Assembly (NCBI RefSeq): GCF_004348345.1
Contig: NZ_SMJZ01000061.1
Span: 1 to 43,145, forward strand
Direction: 5' to 3'
Length of the DNA stretch: 43,145 bases
Source of the DNA: Nonomuraea longispora
GTDB taxonomy: Bacteria; Actinomycetota; Actinomycetes; Streptosporangiales; Streptosporangiaceae
Part shown: one piece after another, positions 26,169 through 34,184 of the stretch
How positions within the stretch are numbered: the first letter of the stretch is position 1
Layout of the letters: each line of letters opens with the position of its first letter
Made by a program: the position numbers and the translations under genes
Notes under the pieces: generated by a model
What the model was told of the DNA's origin: nothing
Database searches by the model: none
What the model saw: only the letters and a program-made list of their open reading frames with translations

Positions 26169-27398
26169 CTAGCCCCCCAGGGGCAACTCGATCAGCTCGA
26201 TCTGCTCACCGGACCACCCCGGAGGCACCACGGCCAGCGCATCCGCGAGCGCTGCGCCCCACAACGAACCCGGCCGGTCATGTCCCACAGGCACGGCCCC
26301 GCGGCCGGATCTCCTCACCGGCACCAGCCGGGTGTCCCTCGGGTGCACCCTGACCGGGCCGGCCAGCGCGCTCGTCTCCCGGCCCGCCGCCGTGCCGGCC
26401 GCCTCGCGTACCAGCGGGGCCAGCAGCGTGAGCGCGGCGGCGAGGGCCGCGAACGGGTTGCCGGGCAGGCCCACGACGAGCCCGCCGCCCGGCAGGCGGG
26501 CCAGCATCTGTGGATGCCCAGGACGTACGGCGACGCCGTCGACGAGGAGCTCCGCCCCGAGCCGCGCCAGCACACCCCGGAGGTGGTCGGCCGGCCCCTT
26601 CGACGACGCCCCGCACACGACGGCCACCTCACCCGCGCCCGTTCCCGGCGCCCCATCCGCGAGAGCGGCGCGGAGAGGGCCGGGGCCGTCGGGGAGGCGG
26701 GTCTCGCCGGCGACCCGGCCGCCCGCCCACTCCACGAGACCGGGCAGGAACGGCCCGATGGCGTCGCGGACCCGGCCCGGCGCGGGCAGCCCCGCGTGCA
26801 CCACCTCGTCGCCGGTGACCAGCACCGTCACCCGGATCCGCGGACGTACGAGCAGGGTGTCGTGACCGAGCGAGGCGGCAAGCCCGAGTACGGCGGGGGT
26901 GACCATGGCGCCCGCGCCGAGCACGACCGCGTCCTCGGCGATGTCCTCGCCCCGCCGCCGGATGTGCCGCCCGGCCTCGACCGCGCCGTCCACCCACGTG
27001 ACGGGTTCGTGCCCGGCGCCCCCATGCCCTGGAGGCGGTGCCGCGACCGTGTGCTCGTAGGGCAGCACCGCCTCCGCCCCCGCCGGGGCCGGGGCGCCGG
27101 TGGCGATCTCCACCGCCTCCCCGGCCCGCAGCGCTTCCCCGTACGGCGCTCCCCCGGCCAGGACGCCGCCCACGACCAGCCACGGGCCCCGTCCCGCCAC
27201 GGCGTAGCCGTCCATCGCCGCCACGTCCACGCCGGGCACCGGCACGAGCGCCGCCAAGGGGGCGGTCAGGCGGCGGCCGAGGGCCTCCTGGAGCGGCACC
27301 CGCGCCGGCTCCAGCCGCCCCGCCGACCGCGCCGCGAGGGCCCGCGCGGCGGCCCATGGCATCGCTTCCACCACTGGTTCATGCCGAACAACGGTCAC
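26169..27398 (-). CDS. moeA: MoeA-like molybdopterin molybdenumtransferase
   Basis: This 409-residue protein inserts molybdate into adenylylated molybdopterin to make the molybdenum cofactor. The start is the GTG at 27398 with AAGGAG seven bases upstream; the long frame beyond it is antisense to the panE-like gene. Recognisable MoeA parts are MDGYAVAG, VEIATGAPAPAGAEAVLPYE, LVTGDEVV and GLPGNPFAAL. The usual GGVSxGxxD loop is degenerate (CGASSKGPADHL), though the final Asp is kept. This suggests a specialised paralogue serving the formate dehydrogenase encoded nearby. It is divergent from panE-fdh across an operator. Confidence 0.88.
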   Translation of the reverse strand: MTVVRHEPVVEAMPWAAARALAARSAGRLEPARVPLQEALGRRLTAPLAALVPVPGVDVAAMDGYAVAGRGPWLVVGGVLAGGAPYGEALRAGEAVEIATGAPAPAGAEAVLPYEHTVAAPPPGHGGAGHEPVTWVDGAVEAGRHIRRRGEDIAEDAVVLGAGAMVTPAVLGLAASLGHDTLLVRPRIRVTVLVTGDEVVHAGLPAPGRVRDAIGPFLPGLVEWAGGRVAGETRLPDGPGPLRAALADGAPGTGAGEVAVVCGASSKGPADHLRGVLARLGAELLVDGVAVRPGHPQMLARLPGGGLVVGLPGNPFAALAAALTLLAPLVREAAGTAAGRETSALAGPVRVHPRDTRLVPVRRSGRGAVPVGHDRPGSLWGAALADALAVVPPGWSGEQIELIELPLGG

Positions 27399-27425
27399 AG
27401 ATACGCTCCTTGACCCGACTTTTTC

Positions 27426-27436
27426 CATACTGTATA
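27426..27436. promoter_or_regulatory. Putative GntR operator, site 4 (moeA/panE divergent region)
   Basis: CATACTGTATA matches the palindrome at 10 of 11 positions. It lies 28 bp upstream of the moeA-like GTG and 113 bp upstream of the panE-like ATG, so it could control both. Confidence 0.6.
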
Positions 27437-27501
27437 CCGAATGCACAGTCGCCCGCCTCCAGCGGGCCGCGTGAACGGTCGGCCGCGGCGGCGGTCCACC
27501 G

Positions 27502-27520
27502 CTGTACGGGGGCCGTACAG
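27502..27520. promoter_or_regulatory. 19-bp palindrome upstream of the panE-like gene
   Basis: CTGTACGG and CCGTACAG form perfect 8-bp arms around GGG. It lies 28 bp upstream of the start codon and differs from the CATAC-N-GTATG sites. It could be a second operator or a short mRNA hairpin. Confidence 0.45.
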
Positions 27521-27548
27521 ACAGTCCGACGCGAGAACGGAGCGGATG

Positions 27549-28526
27549 ATGAAGGTCGCTGTTCTTGGCGCCGGCGCCATCGGCGCATACGTGGGGGCCG
27601 CCCTCCACAGAGCGGGAGTCGAGGTGCACCTCATCGCCAGAGGCGAGCACCTGCAGGCGATACGCTCCGCCGGTGTGCGGGTGCTCACCCCCAGGGGCGA
27701 TTTCGTCGCCCATCCCCATGCCACCGACGACCCCACCGAGGTCGGCCCGGTGGACCACGTCTTCCTGGGCCTCAAGGCGAACAGTTACGCCGCCGCGGGC
27801 CCCATGATCCAGCCGCTTCTGCACGAGACCACGAGCATCATCGCCGCGCAGAACGGCATCCCGTGGTGGTACTTCCACGGACTGAAGGGCCCGCACGAGG
27901 GCTACCGCATCGAAAGCGTCGACCCGGGCGGCGCGGTGACGGCCGCGCTGCCGCTGCACCGGGCGATCGGCTGCGTCGTCTACGCCGCCACCGAGATCGA
28001 GAGGCCGGGCGTGATCCGCCACCTCGAAGGCACCAGGTTCTCCATCGGCGAGCCGAACGGCGAGCCGACCGAGCGGTGCGCCGCCTTCAGCCGGGCGGCG
28101 GTCGAGGGCGGCCTGAAGTGCCCGGTGGAGCCGGATCTCCGCCGGGATGTTTGGATCAAACTCATGGGCAACATCGCCTTCAACCCCATCAGCGCGCTCG
28201 CCAGAGCGACGATGGCCGGGATCTGCCGCCACGACGGCACGAGAGGGCTGGTCGTGGCCATGATGCAGGAGACGGTCGAGGTCGCGAGGCGGGTGGGCTG
28301 CGATCCGGGCATCTCGATCGAGCGCCGTCTGCGAGGCGCGGAGAAGGCCGGCGAGCACAAGACGTCCACGCTTCAGGACCTGGAGAAGGGGAAACCGCTG
28401 GAGCTCGACGTGCTGCTGGCTGCGGTGGTCGAGCTGGCCGATCTCACTGGAGCGGAGGTGCCGACGCTGCGCGCGATCCACGCTGTGAGCGATCTGCTGA
28501 ACGCGAACCTTGTCCGCGCGGTCTAG
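27549..28526 (+). CDS. panE2: PanE/ApbA-family reductase, probable oxalyl-CoA reductase
   Basis: This 325-residue protein has the ketopantoate reductase fold: NADP-binding MKVAVLGAGAIGAYVGA at the start, conserved LGLKANSY, AAQNGIPWWYFHG, and the C-terminal catalytic Lys region WIKLMGNIAFNPISALA. The ATG at 27549 is better spaced from GGAG than the one at 27546. A homologue, PanE2, was reported in Methylobacterium extorquens AM1 to reduce oxalyl-CoA to glyoxylate (established knowledge). Here the gene sits among oxalate, glyoxylate and formate genes under a shared operator, so the same role is likely. True pantothenate synthesis is the alternative. Confidence 0.85.
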   Translation: MKVAVLGAGAIGAYVGAALHRAGVEVHLIARGEHLQAIRSAGVRVLTPRGDFVAHPHATDDPTEVGPVDHVFLGLKANSYAAAGPMIQPLLHETTSIIAAQNGIPWWYFHGLKGPHEGYRIESVDPGGAVTAALPLHRAIGCVVYAATEIERPGVIRHLEGTRFSIGEPNGEPTERCAAFSRAAVEGGLKCPVEPDLRRDVWIKLMGNIAFNPISALARATMAGICRHDGTRGLVVAMMQETVEVARRVGCDPGISIERRLRGAEKAGEHKTSTLQDLEKGKPLELDVLLAAVVELADLTGAEVPTLRAIHAVSDLLNANLVRAV

Positions 28527-28544
28527 CTGGGAATACCGTGATTG

Positions 28545-28555
28545 TATACAGAATG
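28545..28555. promoter_or_regulatory. Putative GntR operator, site 5 (formate dehydrogenase operon)
   Basis: TATACAGAATG is a weaker match (9 of 11) to CATAC-N-GTATG, with AATACCGTGAT as a second degenerate copy at 28532-28542. They lie just before the GGAGGG ribosome site of the formate dehydrogenase gene. Confidence 0.45.
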
Positions 28556-28563
28556 GAGGGATC

Positions 28564-30465
28564 ATGAGCTATGACCGCCTGACCCATCCACTGGTGCGCG
28601 AGAACGGCGTACTGCGCCAGGCGAGCTGGGAGGAGGCGCTGGAGCGCGCTGCGGAGGGCTTCCGCCGCAACGTCGCCGAGCACGGGCCCGACTGCTTCGC
28701 CATGTTGTCGTGCGCCCGTTCCACCAACGAGATGAACTACGTCGGGCAGAAGTTCACCCGCGTGGTAATAGGCACCAACAACGTGGACTCCTGCAACCGC
28801 ACCTGCCACGCGCCCAGCGTGGCAGGGCTGTCGGCGGTGTTCGGCAGCGGCGGCGGCACCTCCTCCTACCAGGAGGTCGAGGACACCGACGTGATCGTCA
28901 TGTGGGGTTCGGCGGCCAGGAACGCCCACCCCATCTTCTTCCAGCACGTGCTCAAGGGCATCCGCAAGGGCGCGCGCATGTTCGCGGTCGACCCCCGCCG
29001 CACCGGCACGGCCCAGTGGGCCGACCTGTGGCTGGGGCTCAACGTCGGCACGGACATCCCGCTCGCCCACGCGGTGGCCCGCGAGATCATCCACGCCGGC
29101 CTGCACAACGAGGCGTTCATCGAGCGGGCCACAAGCGGCTTCGAGGAGTTCAAGGAGTCGGTCGAGCCGTGGACGCTCAGCGTGGCCGAGCAGGTCACCG
29201 GCGTGCCCGCGGCCGCCATCCGCGAGCTGGCCCACTCCTACGCCCGCGCCGACCGCGCCCAGCTGTGCTGGACGCTCGGCATCACGGAGCACCACAACGC
29301 CACCGACAACGTACGGGCGCTCATCAACCTGTCCCTGCTGACCGGCCACGTCGGCCGCTACGGCTCGGGCCTGTCGCCGCTGCGCGGGCAGAACAACGTG
29401 CAGGGCGGCGGCGACATGGGAGCCATCCCCAACCGCCTGCCCGGCTTCCAGGACATCCTCGACCCCGGCATCAGGGCCAGGTTCGAGAGCGCGTGGGGCC
29501 GGCCGATCCAGCCGAGGTACGGGCACAACCTCACCGAGATGCTGGAGGCGATGGCCGAGGGCGAGGTCACCACGTGCTATCTGATCGGTGAGAATCCCGT
29601 ACAGTCGGAGGCCGACTCGCTGGCCTGCATCAAGCGCCTGTCGATGCTCGACCACCTGGTGGTGCAGGACATCTTCCTCACCAAGACCGCCCAGATGGCC
29701 GACGTCGTGCTGCCGGCCAGCGCCGCCTGGTGCGAGGCCGACGGCACGTTCACCAACAGCGAGCGCCGCGTCCAGCGGGTGCGCAAGGCCCTGGAGCCGC
29801 CGGGCGAGGCCCGCGACGACATCTGGATCATGTGCGAGATCGCGCGCAGGCTGGGCCACGACTGGCACTACGACGGCGCGGAGGAGGTCTGGAACGAACT
29901 GCGCGCCCTGTCCCCGCAGCACACGGGCATGACCTACCAGCGGCTGGCCGACCTGCAGGGCATCCAGTGGCCCTGCCCGTCGGAGGACTCGCTGGAGCCC
30001 CCCTACCTGCACGGCAGGCTGTGGGAGAACGACCCGTCAAAGCGCGGCACGCCGGCGCCGTTCGCGGTGCTGCGGCACTCGCCGCCGGTGGACCTGCTCG
30101 ACGACGAATATCCGCTGCGGCTGACCACCGGCCGCCGGCTCGACTCCTACAACACCGGGGTGCAGTCGTCCGGGTTCGCCTCGCCGCTGCGCCGTGGCGA
30201 GACCGTCGAACTCTGCCCCGAGGACGCCGAGCGGCTCGGCCTCACCGAGGGCGAGGAGGTGCGGATCACCTCGCGGCGAGGCTCGGTGACCGCGCCGGTC
30301 TACATCGACCCCGCCCTGCGGCCGGGGCTCGTGTTCATGACGTTCCACTTCCCCGACGAGGTGGACACCAACTCCTTGACCATCGAGGCCACCGACCCGA
30401 TCTCGGGCACGGCCGAGTTCAAGGCCGCCGCCGTACGTGTCGAGAAGCTCGTCAAGGCCGGGTGA
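28564..30465 (+). CDS. Formate dehydrogenase catalytic subunit lacking its N-terminal Fe-S domain
   Basis: This 633-residue molybdopterin oxidoreductase oxidises formate to CO2. It starts at the ATG at 28564 behind GGAGGG. The active-site pair is Cys81-His82 in DSCNRTCHAPS, so it is a Cys, not a Sec, enzyme. The C-terminal dinucleotide-binding domain shows LRLTTGRRLDSYNTG. It begins at YDRLTHPLVRENG, the point where ordinary FdhA/FdsA proteins leave their [4Fe-4S] domain. That domain is encoded two genes downstream, ending GRFGYGYV. The enzyme is therefore split and permuted. A NuoEF-type partner follows after 4 bp. Confidence 0.94.
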   Translation: MSYDRLTHPLVRENGVLRQASWEEALERAAEGFRRNVAEHGPDCFAMLSCARSTNEMNYVGQKFTRVVIGTNNVDSCNRTCHAPSVAGLSAVFGSGGGTSSYQEVEDTDVIVMWGSAARNAHPIFFQHVLKGIRKGARMFAVDPRRTGTAQWADLWLGLNVGTDIPLAHAVAREIIHAGLHNEAFIERATSGFEEFKESVEPWTLSVAEQVTGVPAAAIRELAHSYARADRAQLCWTLGITEHHNATDNVRALINLSLLTGHVGRYGSGLSPLRGQNNVQGGGDMGAIPNRLPGFQDILDPGIRARFESAWGRPIQPRYGHNLTEMLEAMAEGEVTTCYLIGENPVQSEADSLACIKRLSMLDHLVVQDIFLTKTAQMADVVLPASAAWCEADGTFTNSERRVQRVRKALEPPGEARDDIWIMCEIARRLGHDWHYDGAEEVWNELRALSPQHTGMTYQRLADLQGIQWPCPSEDSLEPPYLHGRLWENDPSKRGTPAPFAVLRHSPPVDLLDDEYPLRLTTGRRLDSYNTGVQSSGFASPLRRGETVELCPEDAERLGLTEGEEVRITSRRGSVTAPVYIDPALRPGLVFMTFHFPDEVDTNSLTIEATDPISGTAEFKAAAVRVEKLVKAG

Positions 30466-30469
30466 TCAG

Positions 30470-32275
30470 ATGGATCTGAGATTTCGTGGGGCGGAGCCGT
30501 CCGAGGAGGAGCGCGCGGCGATCGACGCCCTGCTCGGGCCGCCCGCCTCCGCCTGGGACGGCGGCGCGAGGACCGAGCAGGACCTGCGCTTCGCCGCCCG
30601 CGCGGAGGCCGCCCGGGACCAGTTGCTGCCCGCGCTGCACGCGGTCAACGACCGGGTCGGGTGGATCAGCGAGGGGGCGCTCGAGTACATCTGCCGGCGC
30701 CTGACGATCCCCCCGGCCGAGGCGTACGGCGTGGCCACGTTCTACGCGCTGTTCTCCGTGCAGCCCAGGCCGAAGCGGGTGCTGCACGTCTGCACCGACC
30801 TGGCCTGCCAGGCGAAGGGCGCGGAGTCCGTACGCAGGCGCGTCGAGGACCACTTCGGCCCGGCGGGCACGTCGTGGCAGGAGAGCCCCTGCCTGGGCAT
30901 GTGCGAGCGGGCCCCGGCCGCGCTGGCCCTGGAGGCCGGCACGCCCCCCGTGGCGCAGGTGTACGCCCCCGCGACCCCTGAAACGATCACCACCATGGCC
31001 GAGGCGCCGCCGAACTCCAACGGCAGCACGCCGAGCGTCAAGGTCACCGGCGAGACCCCGGAGCGGGCGGCGGTGCCGCAGACCGGGCAGGACGGACTGC
31101 TCCTGCTCAGGAGAATCGGCACCGTCGACCCGGCCAGCCTGGACGACTACCGGGCGGCCGGCGGCTACACCGCGCTGCGGCGGGCCTTCGAGCTCGGGCC
31201 CGCAGGCGTGATCCGCGAAGTGCTGGAGTCGGGCCTGGTCGGCAGGGGCGGCGCGGCGTTCCCGACCGGGCGCAAGTGGGACGCCACGGCCCGCCAGCCG
31301 GACCACCCCCACTACCTGGTCTGCAACGCCGACGAGAGCGAGCCGGGCACGTTCAAGGACCGGGTCATCATGGAGGGCGACCCGTACGCGCTCGTCGAGG
31401 CCATGACGATCGCCGCCTACGCCACCGGCTGCGCCAAGGGATACCTCTACATCAGGGGCGAATATCCCCGGGCGGTCGCGCGGCTCCAGCACGCGATCGC
31501 GACCGCCCGCGCGCGGGGCCTGCTCGGCGACGACATCCTCGGCAAGGGCCTGTCCTTCGACATCGAGCTGCGGAGGGGCGCGGGCGCCTACATCTGCGGC
31601 GAGGAGACCGCGATCTTCAACTCGATCGAGGGGCAGCGGGGCGAGCCGCGCAGCAAACCGCCGTTCCCGGTGGAGAAGGGGCTGTTCGGCAAGCCGACCG
31701 TGGTCAACAACGTCGAGACGCTGGTCAACGTGCTGCCGATCCTGGAGCGCGGGGCGCAGGCGTACGCGGCGGCCGAGCCCAAGCTGTTCTGCGTCTCGGG
31801 CGCGGTGGAACGCCCCGGCGTCTACGAGCTGACGTTCGGCGCCACGCTGCGCGAGCTGCTCGACCTGTCGGGCACCACCGGCACGACCAGGGCGGTGCTG
31901 CTGGGCGGCGCGGCCGGCGCGTTCGTCACCGATCTGGACATCCCGCTCACCTTCGAGGGCACCAGGGCCGCCGGCGCGACGCTCGGCTCGGGTGTGGTGC
32001 TCGTCATCGACGACGGCGTGGACCTCAAGAGCCTGCTGCTGCGCATCGCGGAGTTCTTCCGCGACGAGTCCTGCGGCCAGTGCGTGCCCTGCCGGGTGGG
32101 TACGGTACGCCAGGAGGAGGCCCTGCACCGGTTGTCGCGCCGGGTCGACGACGATGATCTCGTGCTGCTGCGCGAGGTCGGGCAGACCATGCGTGACGCC
32201 TCCATCTGCGGCCTCGGACAGACCGCCTGGAACGCCGTCGAATCAGCCATCGACCGCCTGGGAGTTTTCAGATGA
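30470..32275 (+). CDS. NuoE-NuoF fusion, NAD-reducing subunit of formate dehydrogenase
   Basis: This 601-residue diaphorase subunit passes electrons to NAD+. The NuoE part (about 1-160) has [2Fe-2S] ligands in CTDLACQAKG and SPCLGMCERAP. A Pro/Thr-rich linker (about 170-210) joins the NuoF part with FMN and NADH motifs GRGGAAFPTGRKW, NADESEPGTFKDR and RGAGAYICGEETA. The [4Fe-4S] ligands are in SCGQCVPCRVGT and SICGLGQ. The start is the ATG at 30470. It overlaps the iron-sulfur gene by 4 bp. Fusion of E and F is known in soluble formate dehydrogenases and hydrogenases. Confidence 0.94.
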   Translation: MDLRFRGAEPSEEERAAIDALLGPPASAWDGGARTEQDLRFAARAEAARDQLLPALHAVNDRVGWISEGALEYICRRLTIPPAEAYGVATFYALFSVQPRPKRVLHVCTDLACQAKGAESVRRRVEDHFGPAGTSWQESPCLGMCERAPAALALEAGTPPVAQVYAPATPETITTMAEAPPNSNGSTPSVKVTGETPERAAVPQTGQDGLLLLRRIGTVDPASLDDYRAAGGYTALRRAFELGPAGVIREVLESGLVGRGGAAFPTGRKWDATARQPDHPHYLVCNADESEPGTFKDRVIMEGDPYALVEAMTIAAYATGCAKGYLYIRGEYPRAVARLQHAIATARARGLLGDDILGKGLSFDIELRRGAGAYICGEETAIFNSIEGQRGEPRSKPPFPVEKGLFGKPTVVNNVETLVNVLPILERGAQAYAAAEPKLFCVSGAVERPGVYELTFGATLRELLDLSGTTGTTRAVLLGGAAGAFVTDLDIPLTFEGTRAAGATLGSGVVLVIDDGVDLKSLLLRIAEFFRDESCGQCVPCRVGTVRQEEALHRLSRRVDDDDLVLLREVGQTMRDASICGLGQTAWNAVESAIDRLGVFR

Positions 32276-33114
32276 TCCCGCTCCAGCCGCCCCGCCGGCT
32301 CATCGACGTCGAGATCGACGGCGAGACCGTGCGCGTGCCAGAGGGCTCGACGATCCTCGACGCGTGCGCCGTGGCGGGCAAGGACATCCCGACGCTCTGC
32401 TACGGCGACACGCTCACCCCGAAGAACGCCTGCCGGGTCTGCGTGGTGGAGGTGGAGGGCGCGCGGACGCTGGCGCCCGCCTGCTCCAGGAAGGCCGAGA
32501 AGGGCATGAAGGTCGGCACCGACACCGAGCGCGCCCGGCAGAGTCGCAAGGTGGTGCTGGAACTGCTCGCGTCCTCGGTGGACCTGTCGACCACCCCGAG
32601 GGCCGCCGAGTGGACGAAGGAGTACGACGCCGACCCGGCCAGGTTCGGCGACGACGCCGCCACCGTCGAGCAGCCCGCCAAGGTCGACAACGAGCTCTAC
32701 GTACGCGACTACAGCAAGTGCATCATGTGTTACAAGTGCGTGGACGCCTGCGGCGACCAGTGGCAGAACACCTTCGCCATCGGCGTCGCGGGCCGGGGCT
32801 TCGACACGACGATCTCCACGGAGTTCGACGCCCCGCTCACCGACTCGGCCTGCGTCTACTGCGGCAACTGCGTCGAGGTGTGCCCCACGGGCGCGCTGTC
32901 GTTCAAGAGCGAGTTCGACATGCGGGCCGAGGGCACCTGGGACGAGTCGAAGCAGACGGAGACCACGACGATCTGCAGCTACTGCGGTGTGGGCTGCAAC
33001 CTGACCCTGCACGTGCAGGACAACAAGATCGTCAAGGTGACCTCGCCGCACGACAACCCGGTCACCAAGGGCAACCTCTGCGTCAAGGGCCGCTTCGGGT
33101 ACGGCTATGTCTAG
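32272..33114 (+). CDS. Formate dehydrogenase iron-sulfur subunit (NuoG-like N-terminus plus Fdh [4Fe-4S] domain)
   Basis: This 280-residue protein carries only iron-sulfur domains. The ligand sets are [2Fe-2S] at Cys43, 54, 57 and 71; a ferredoxin-like pair at Cys150, 153, 156, 160 and Cys194, 197, 200, 204; and the molybdopterin-proximal [4Fe-4S] at Cys235, 238, 242 and 270 (SYCGVGCN and [11 protein letters not shown]). It stops where the catalytic domain would begin in FdsA. The His-Cys3 cluster normally found between residues about 95 and 125 is missing, with Ser, Thr and Trp at the expected positions. It must join the catalytic subunit to complete the electron path. Confidence 0.92.
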   Translation: MIPLQPPRRLIDVEIDGETVRVPEGSTILDACAVAGKDIPTLCYGDTLTPKNACRVCVVEVEGARTLAPACSRKAEKGMKVGTDTERARQSRKVVLELLASSVDLSTTPRAAEWTKEYDADPARFGDDAATVEQPAKVDNELYVRDYSKCIMCYKCVDACGDQWQNTFAIGVAGRGFDTTISTEFDAPLTDSACVYCGNCVEVCPTGALSFKSEFDMRAEGTWDESKQTETTTICSYCGVGCNLTLHVQDNKIVKVTSPHDNPVTKGNLCVKGRFGYGYV

Positions 33115-33940
33115 GGTCTCCGTCAAACGCCGCATCCTGCGGGTGAAGGACACCGCCCGCACCCGCAGGATCGACTCGCTGGCCGCCGAGGAGCCGCTGG
33201 AGATCCGGCTCAACGGCACGCCGCTGACGGTCACCATGCGCACGCCCGGCGACGACTTCGACCTGGCCGCGGGCTTCCTCGTCAGCGAGGGTGCCGTGGG
33301 ATCGCCGGACGACATCGCCACGATCCGCTACTGCGCGGGCGCGACGGTGGACGGCGGGAACACGTACAACGTGCTCGACGTGCGGCTCGCGCCCGGCGTC
33401 CCGGCGCCGGAGCCGCGTAACTTCTACACCACCTCCTCCTGCGGCGTCTGCGGCAAGGCGTCGCTGGAGGCGGTGCGCACCGTGGCGCGCTGGAGCGCCG
33501 GCGACGACCCCGTCGAGCTGACGCAGCCGGTGATCGCGTCGCTGCCGCTGCGGCTGCGGGCGGCCCAGCGGGTCTTCGACAGGACCGGCGGGCTGCACGC
33601 GGCGGGCCTGTTCACGGCCGACGGCGAGGCGTTGTGCGTGCGCGAGGACGTGGGCCGGCACAACGCCGTCGACAAGCTGCTCGGCTGGGCGCTCAGGAAC
33701 GGCCGGCTGCCGTTGCGGGGCACCGTGCTGATGGTGTCGGGGCGGGCGTCGTTCGAGCTGGTGCAGAAGGCGGTCATGGGGGGCGTCCCCGTGCTCGCCG
33801 CGGTGTCCGCGCCCTCCTCGCTCGCGGCCGAGCTGGCCGCCGAGGAAGGGCTGACGCTCATCGGCTTCCTCCGGGGTGACTCGATGAACGTCTACGCGGG
33901 CGAACACCGGCTGAGCGAGGAGGCCCTGCTCCCCGACTGA
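33107..33940 (+). CDS. fdhD: Formate dehydrogenase accessory sulfurtransferase FdhD
   Basis: This 277-residue protein transfers sulfur to the molybdenum cofactor of formate dehydrogenase. The catalytic pair is Cys112 and Cys115 in [12 protein letters not shown]. Family motifs [15 protein letters not shown] and SAPSSLA are present. It overlaps the iron-sulfur subunit gene by 8 bp and closes the operon, before a strong hairpin. Together with the MoeA-like protein it supplies maturation for the enzyme. Confidence 0.97.
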   Translation: MSRVSVKRRILRVKDTARTRRIDSLAAEEPLEIRLNGTPLTVTMRTPGDDFDLAAGFLVSEGAVGSPDDIATIRYCAGATVDGGNTYNVLDVRLAPGVPAPEPRNFYTTSSCGVCGKASLEAVRTVARWSAGDDPVELTQPVIASLPLRLRAAQRVFDRTGGLHAAGLFTADGEALCVREDVGRHNAVDKLLGWALRNGRLPLRGTVLMVSGRASFELVQKAVMGGVPVLAAVSAPSSLAAELAAEEGLTLIGFLRGDSMNVYAGEHRLSEEALLPD

Positions 33941-33950
33941 TCACCCCATT

Positions 33951-33986
33951 CCGCGAGGCGCGGCCGGGCCGGCCGGCGCCTCGCGG
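33951..33986 (+). terminator. Strong hairpin terminator after fdhD
   Basis: CCGCGAGGCGC (33951-33961) and GCGCCTCGCGG (33976-33986) form a perfect 11-bp stem around a 14-base GC-rich loop, 10 bp past the fdhD stop. It closes the formate dehydrogenase operon. Confidence 0.65.
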
Positions 33987-34148
33987 CCGCGAACGTCGCT
34001 CCGGGCACCGGCAACGGCTCTGCCGGCGCACGACCACCGGGGCGACCGCGGGATGCCGAGCGGCGTGCCCGGGCCCCCAGCCGCCGTCCGGCATCCTGTC
34101 TTCCTGGCCTGGAACGCTCCCGCCGCCGCGTCACCCTGCGCGGAGATT

Positions 34149-34184
34149 TTGACAATCATTTTCATTCTGCAGCATAATGGGTGC
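34149..34184 (+). promoter_or_regulatory. Zur box overlapping a leaderless znuA promoter
   Basis: TTGACA (34149-34154) and CATAAT (34173-34178) form a -35/-10 pair with 18-bp spacing. The expected start is about 34185, the A of the znuA ATG, so the transcript is probably leaderless. TGACAATCATTTTCA (34150-34164) matches the actinobacterial Zur consensus TGAAAATGATTTTCA at 13 of 15 positions and covers the -35 box. Zinc-loaded Zur should block transcription. Confidence 0.8.

Noticed and set aside
24548..26353. A 601-codon plus-strand frame opposite the TPP enzyme.
   Set aside because: It is a high-GC shadow with Val/Asp/Glu/Arg-biased composition and no motif; the minus-strand TPP motifs are unambiguous.
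26169..28565. A 798-codon minus-strand frame extending MoeA upstream to 28565.
   Set aside because: The upstream part is antisense to the panE-like gene. A GTG with a good ribosome site at 27398 starts MoeA.
28564..30465. Possible selenocysteine in the formate dehydrogenase.
   Set aside because: The active-site codon is TGC (Cys81) and there is no in-frame TGA.
28444..32128. Two long minus-strand frames (522 and 558 codons) opposite the formate dehydrogenase genes.
   Set aside because: They mirror clearly coding plus-strand genes and contain no recognisable domains.
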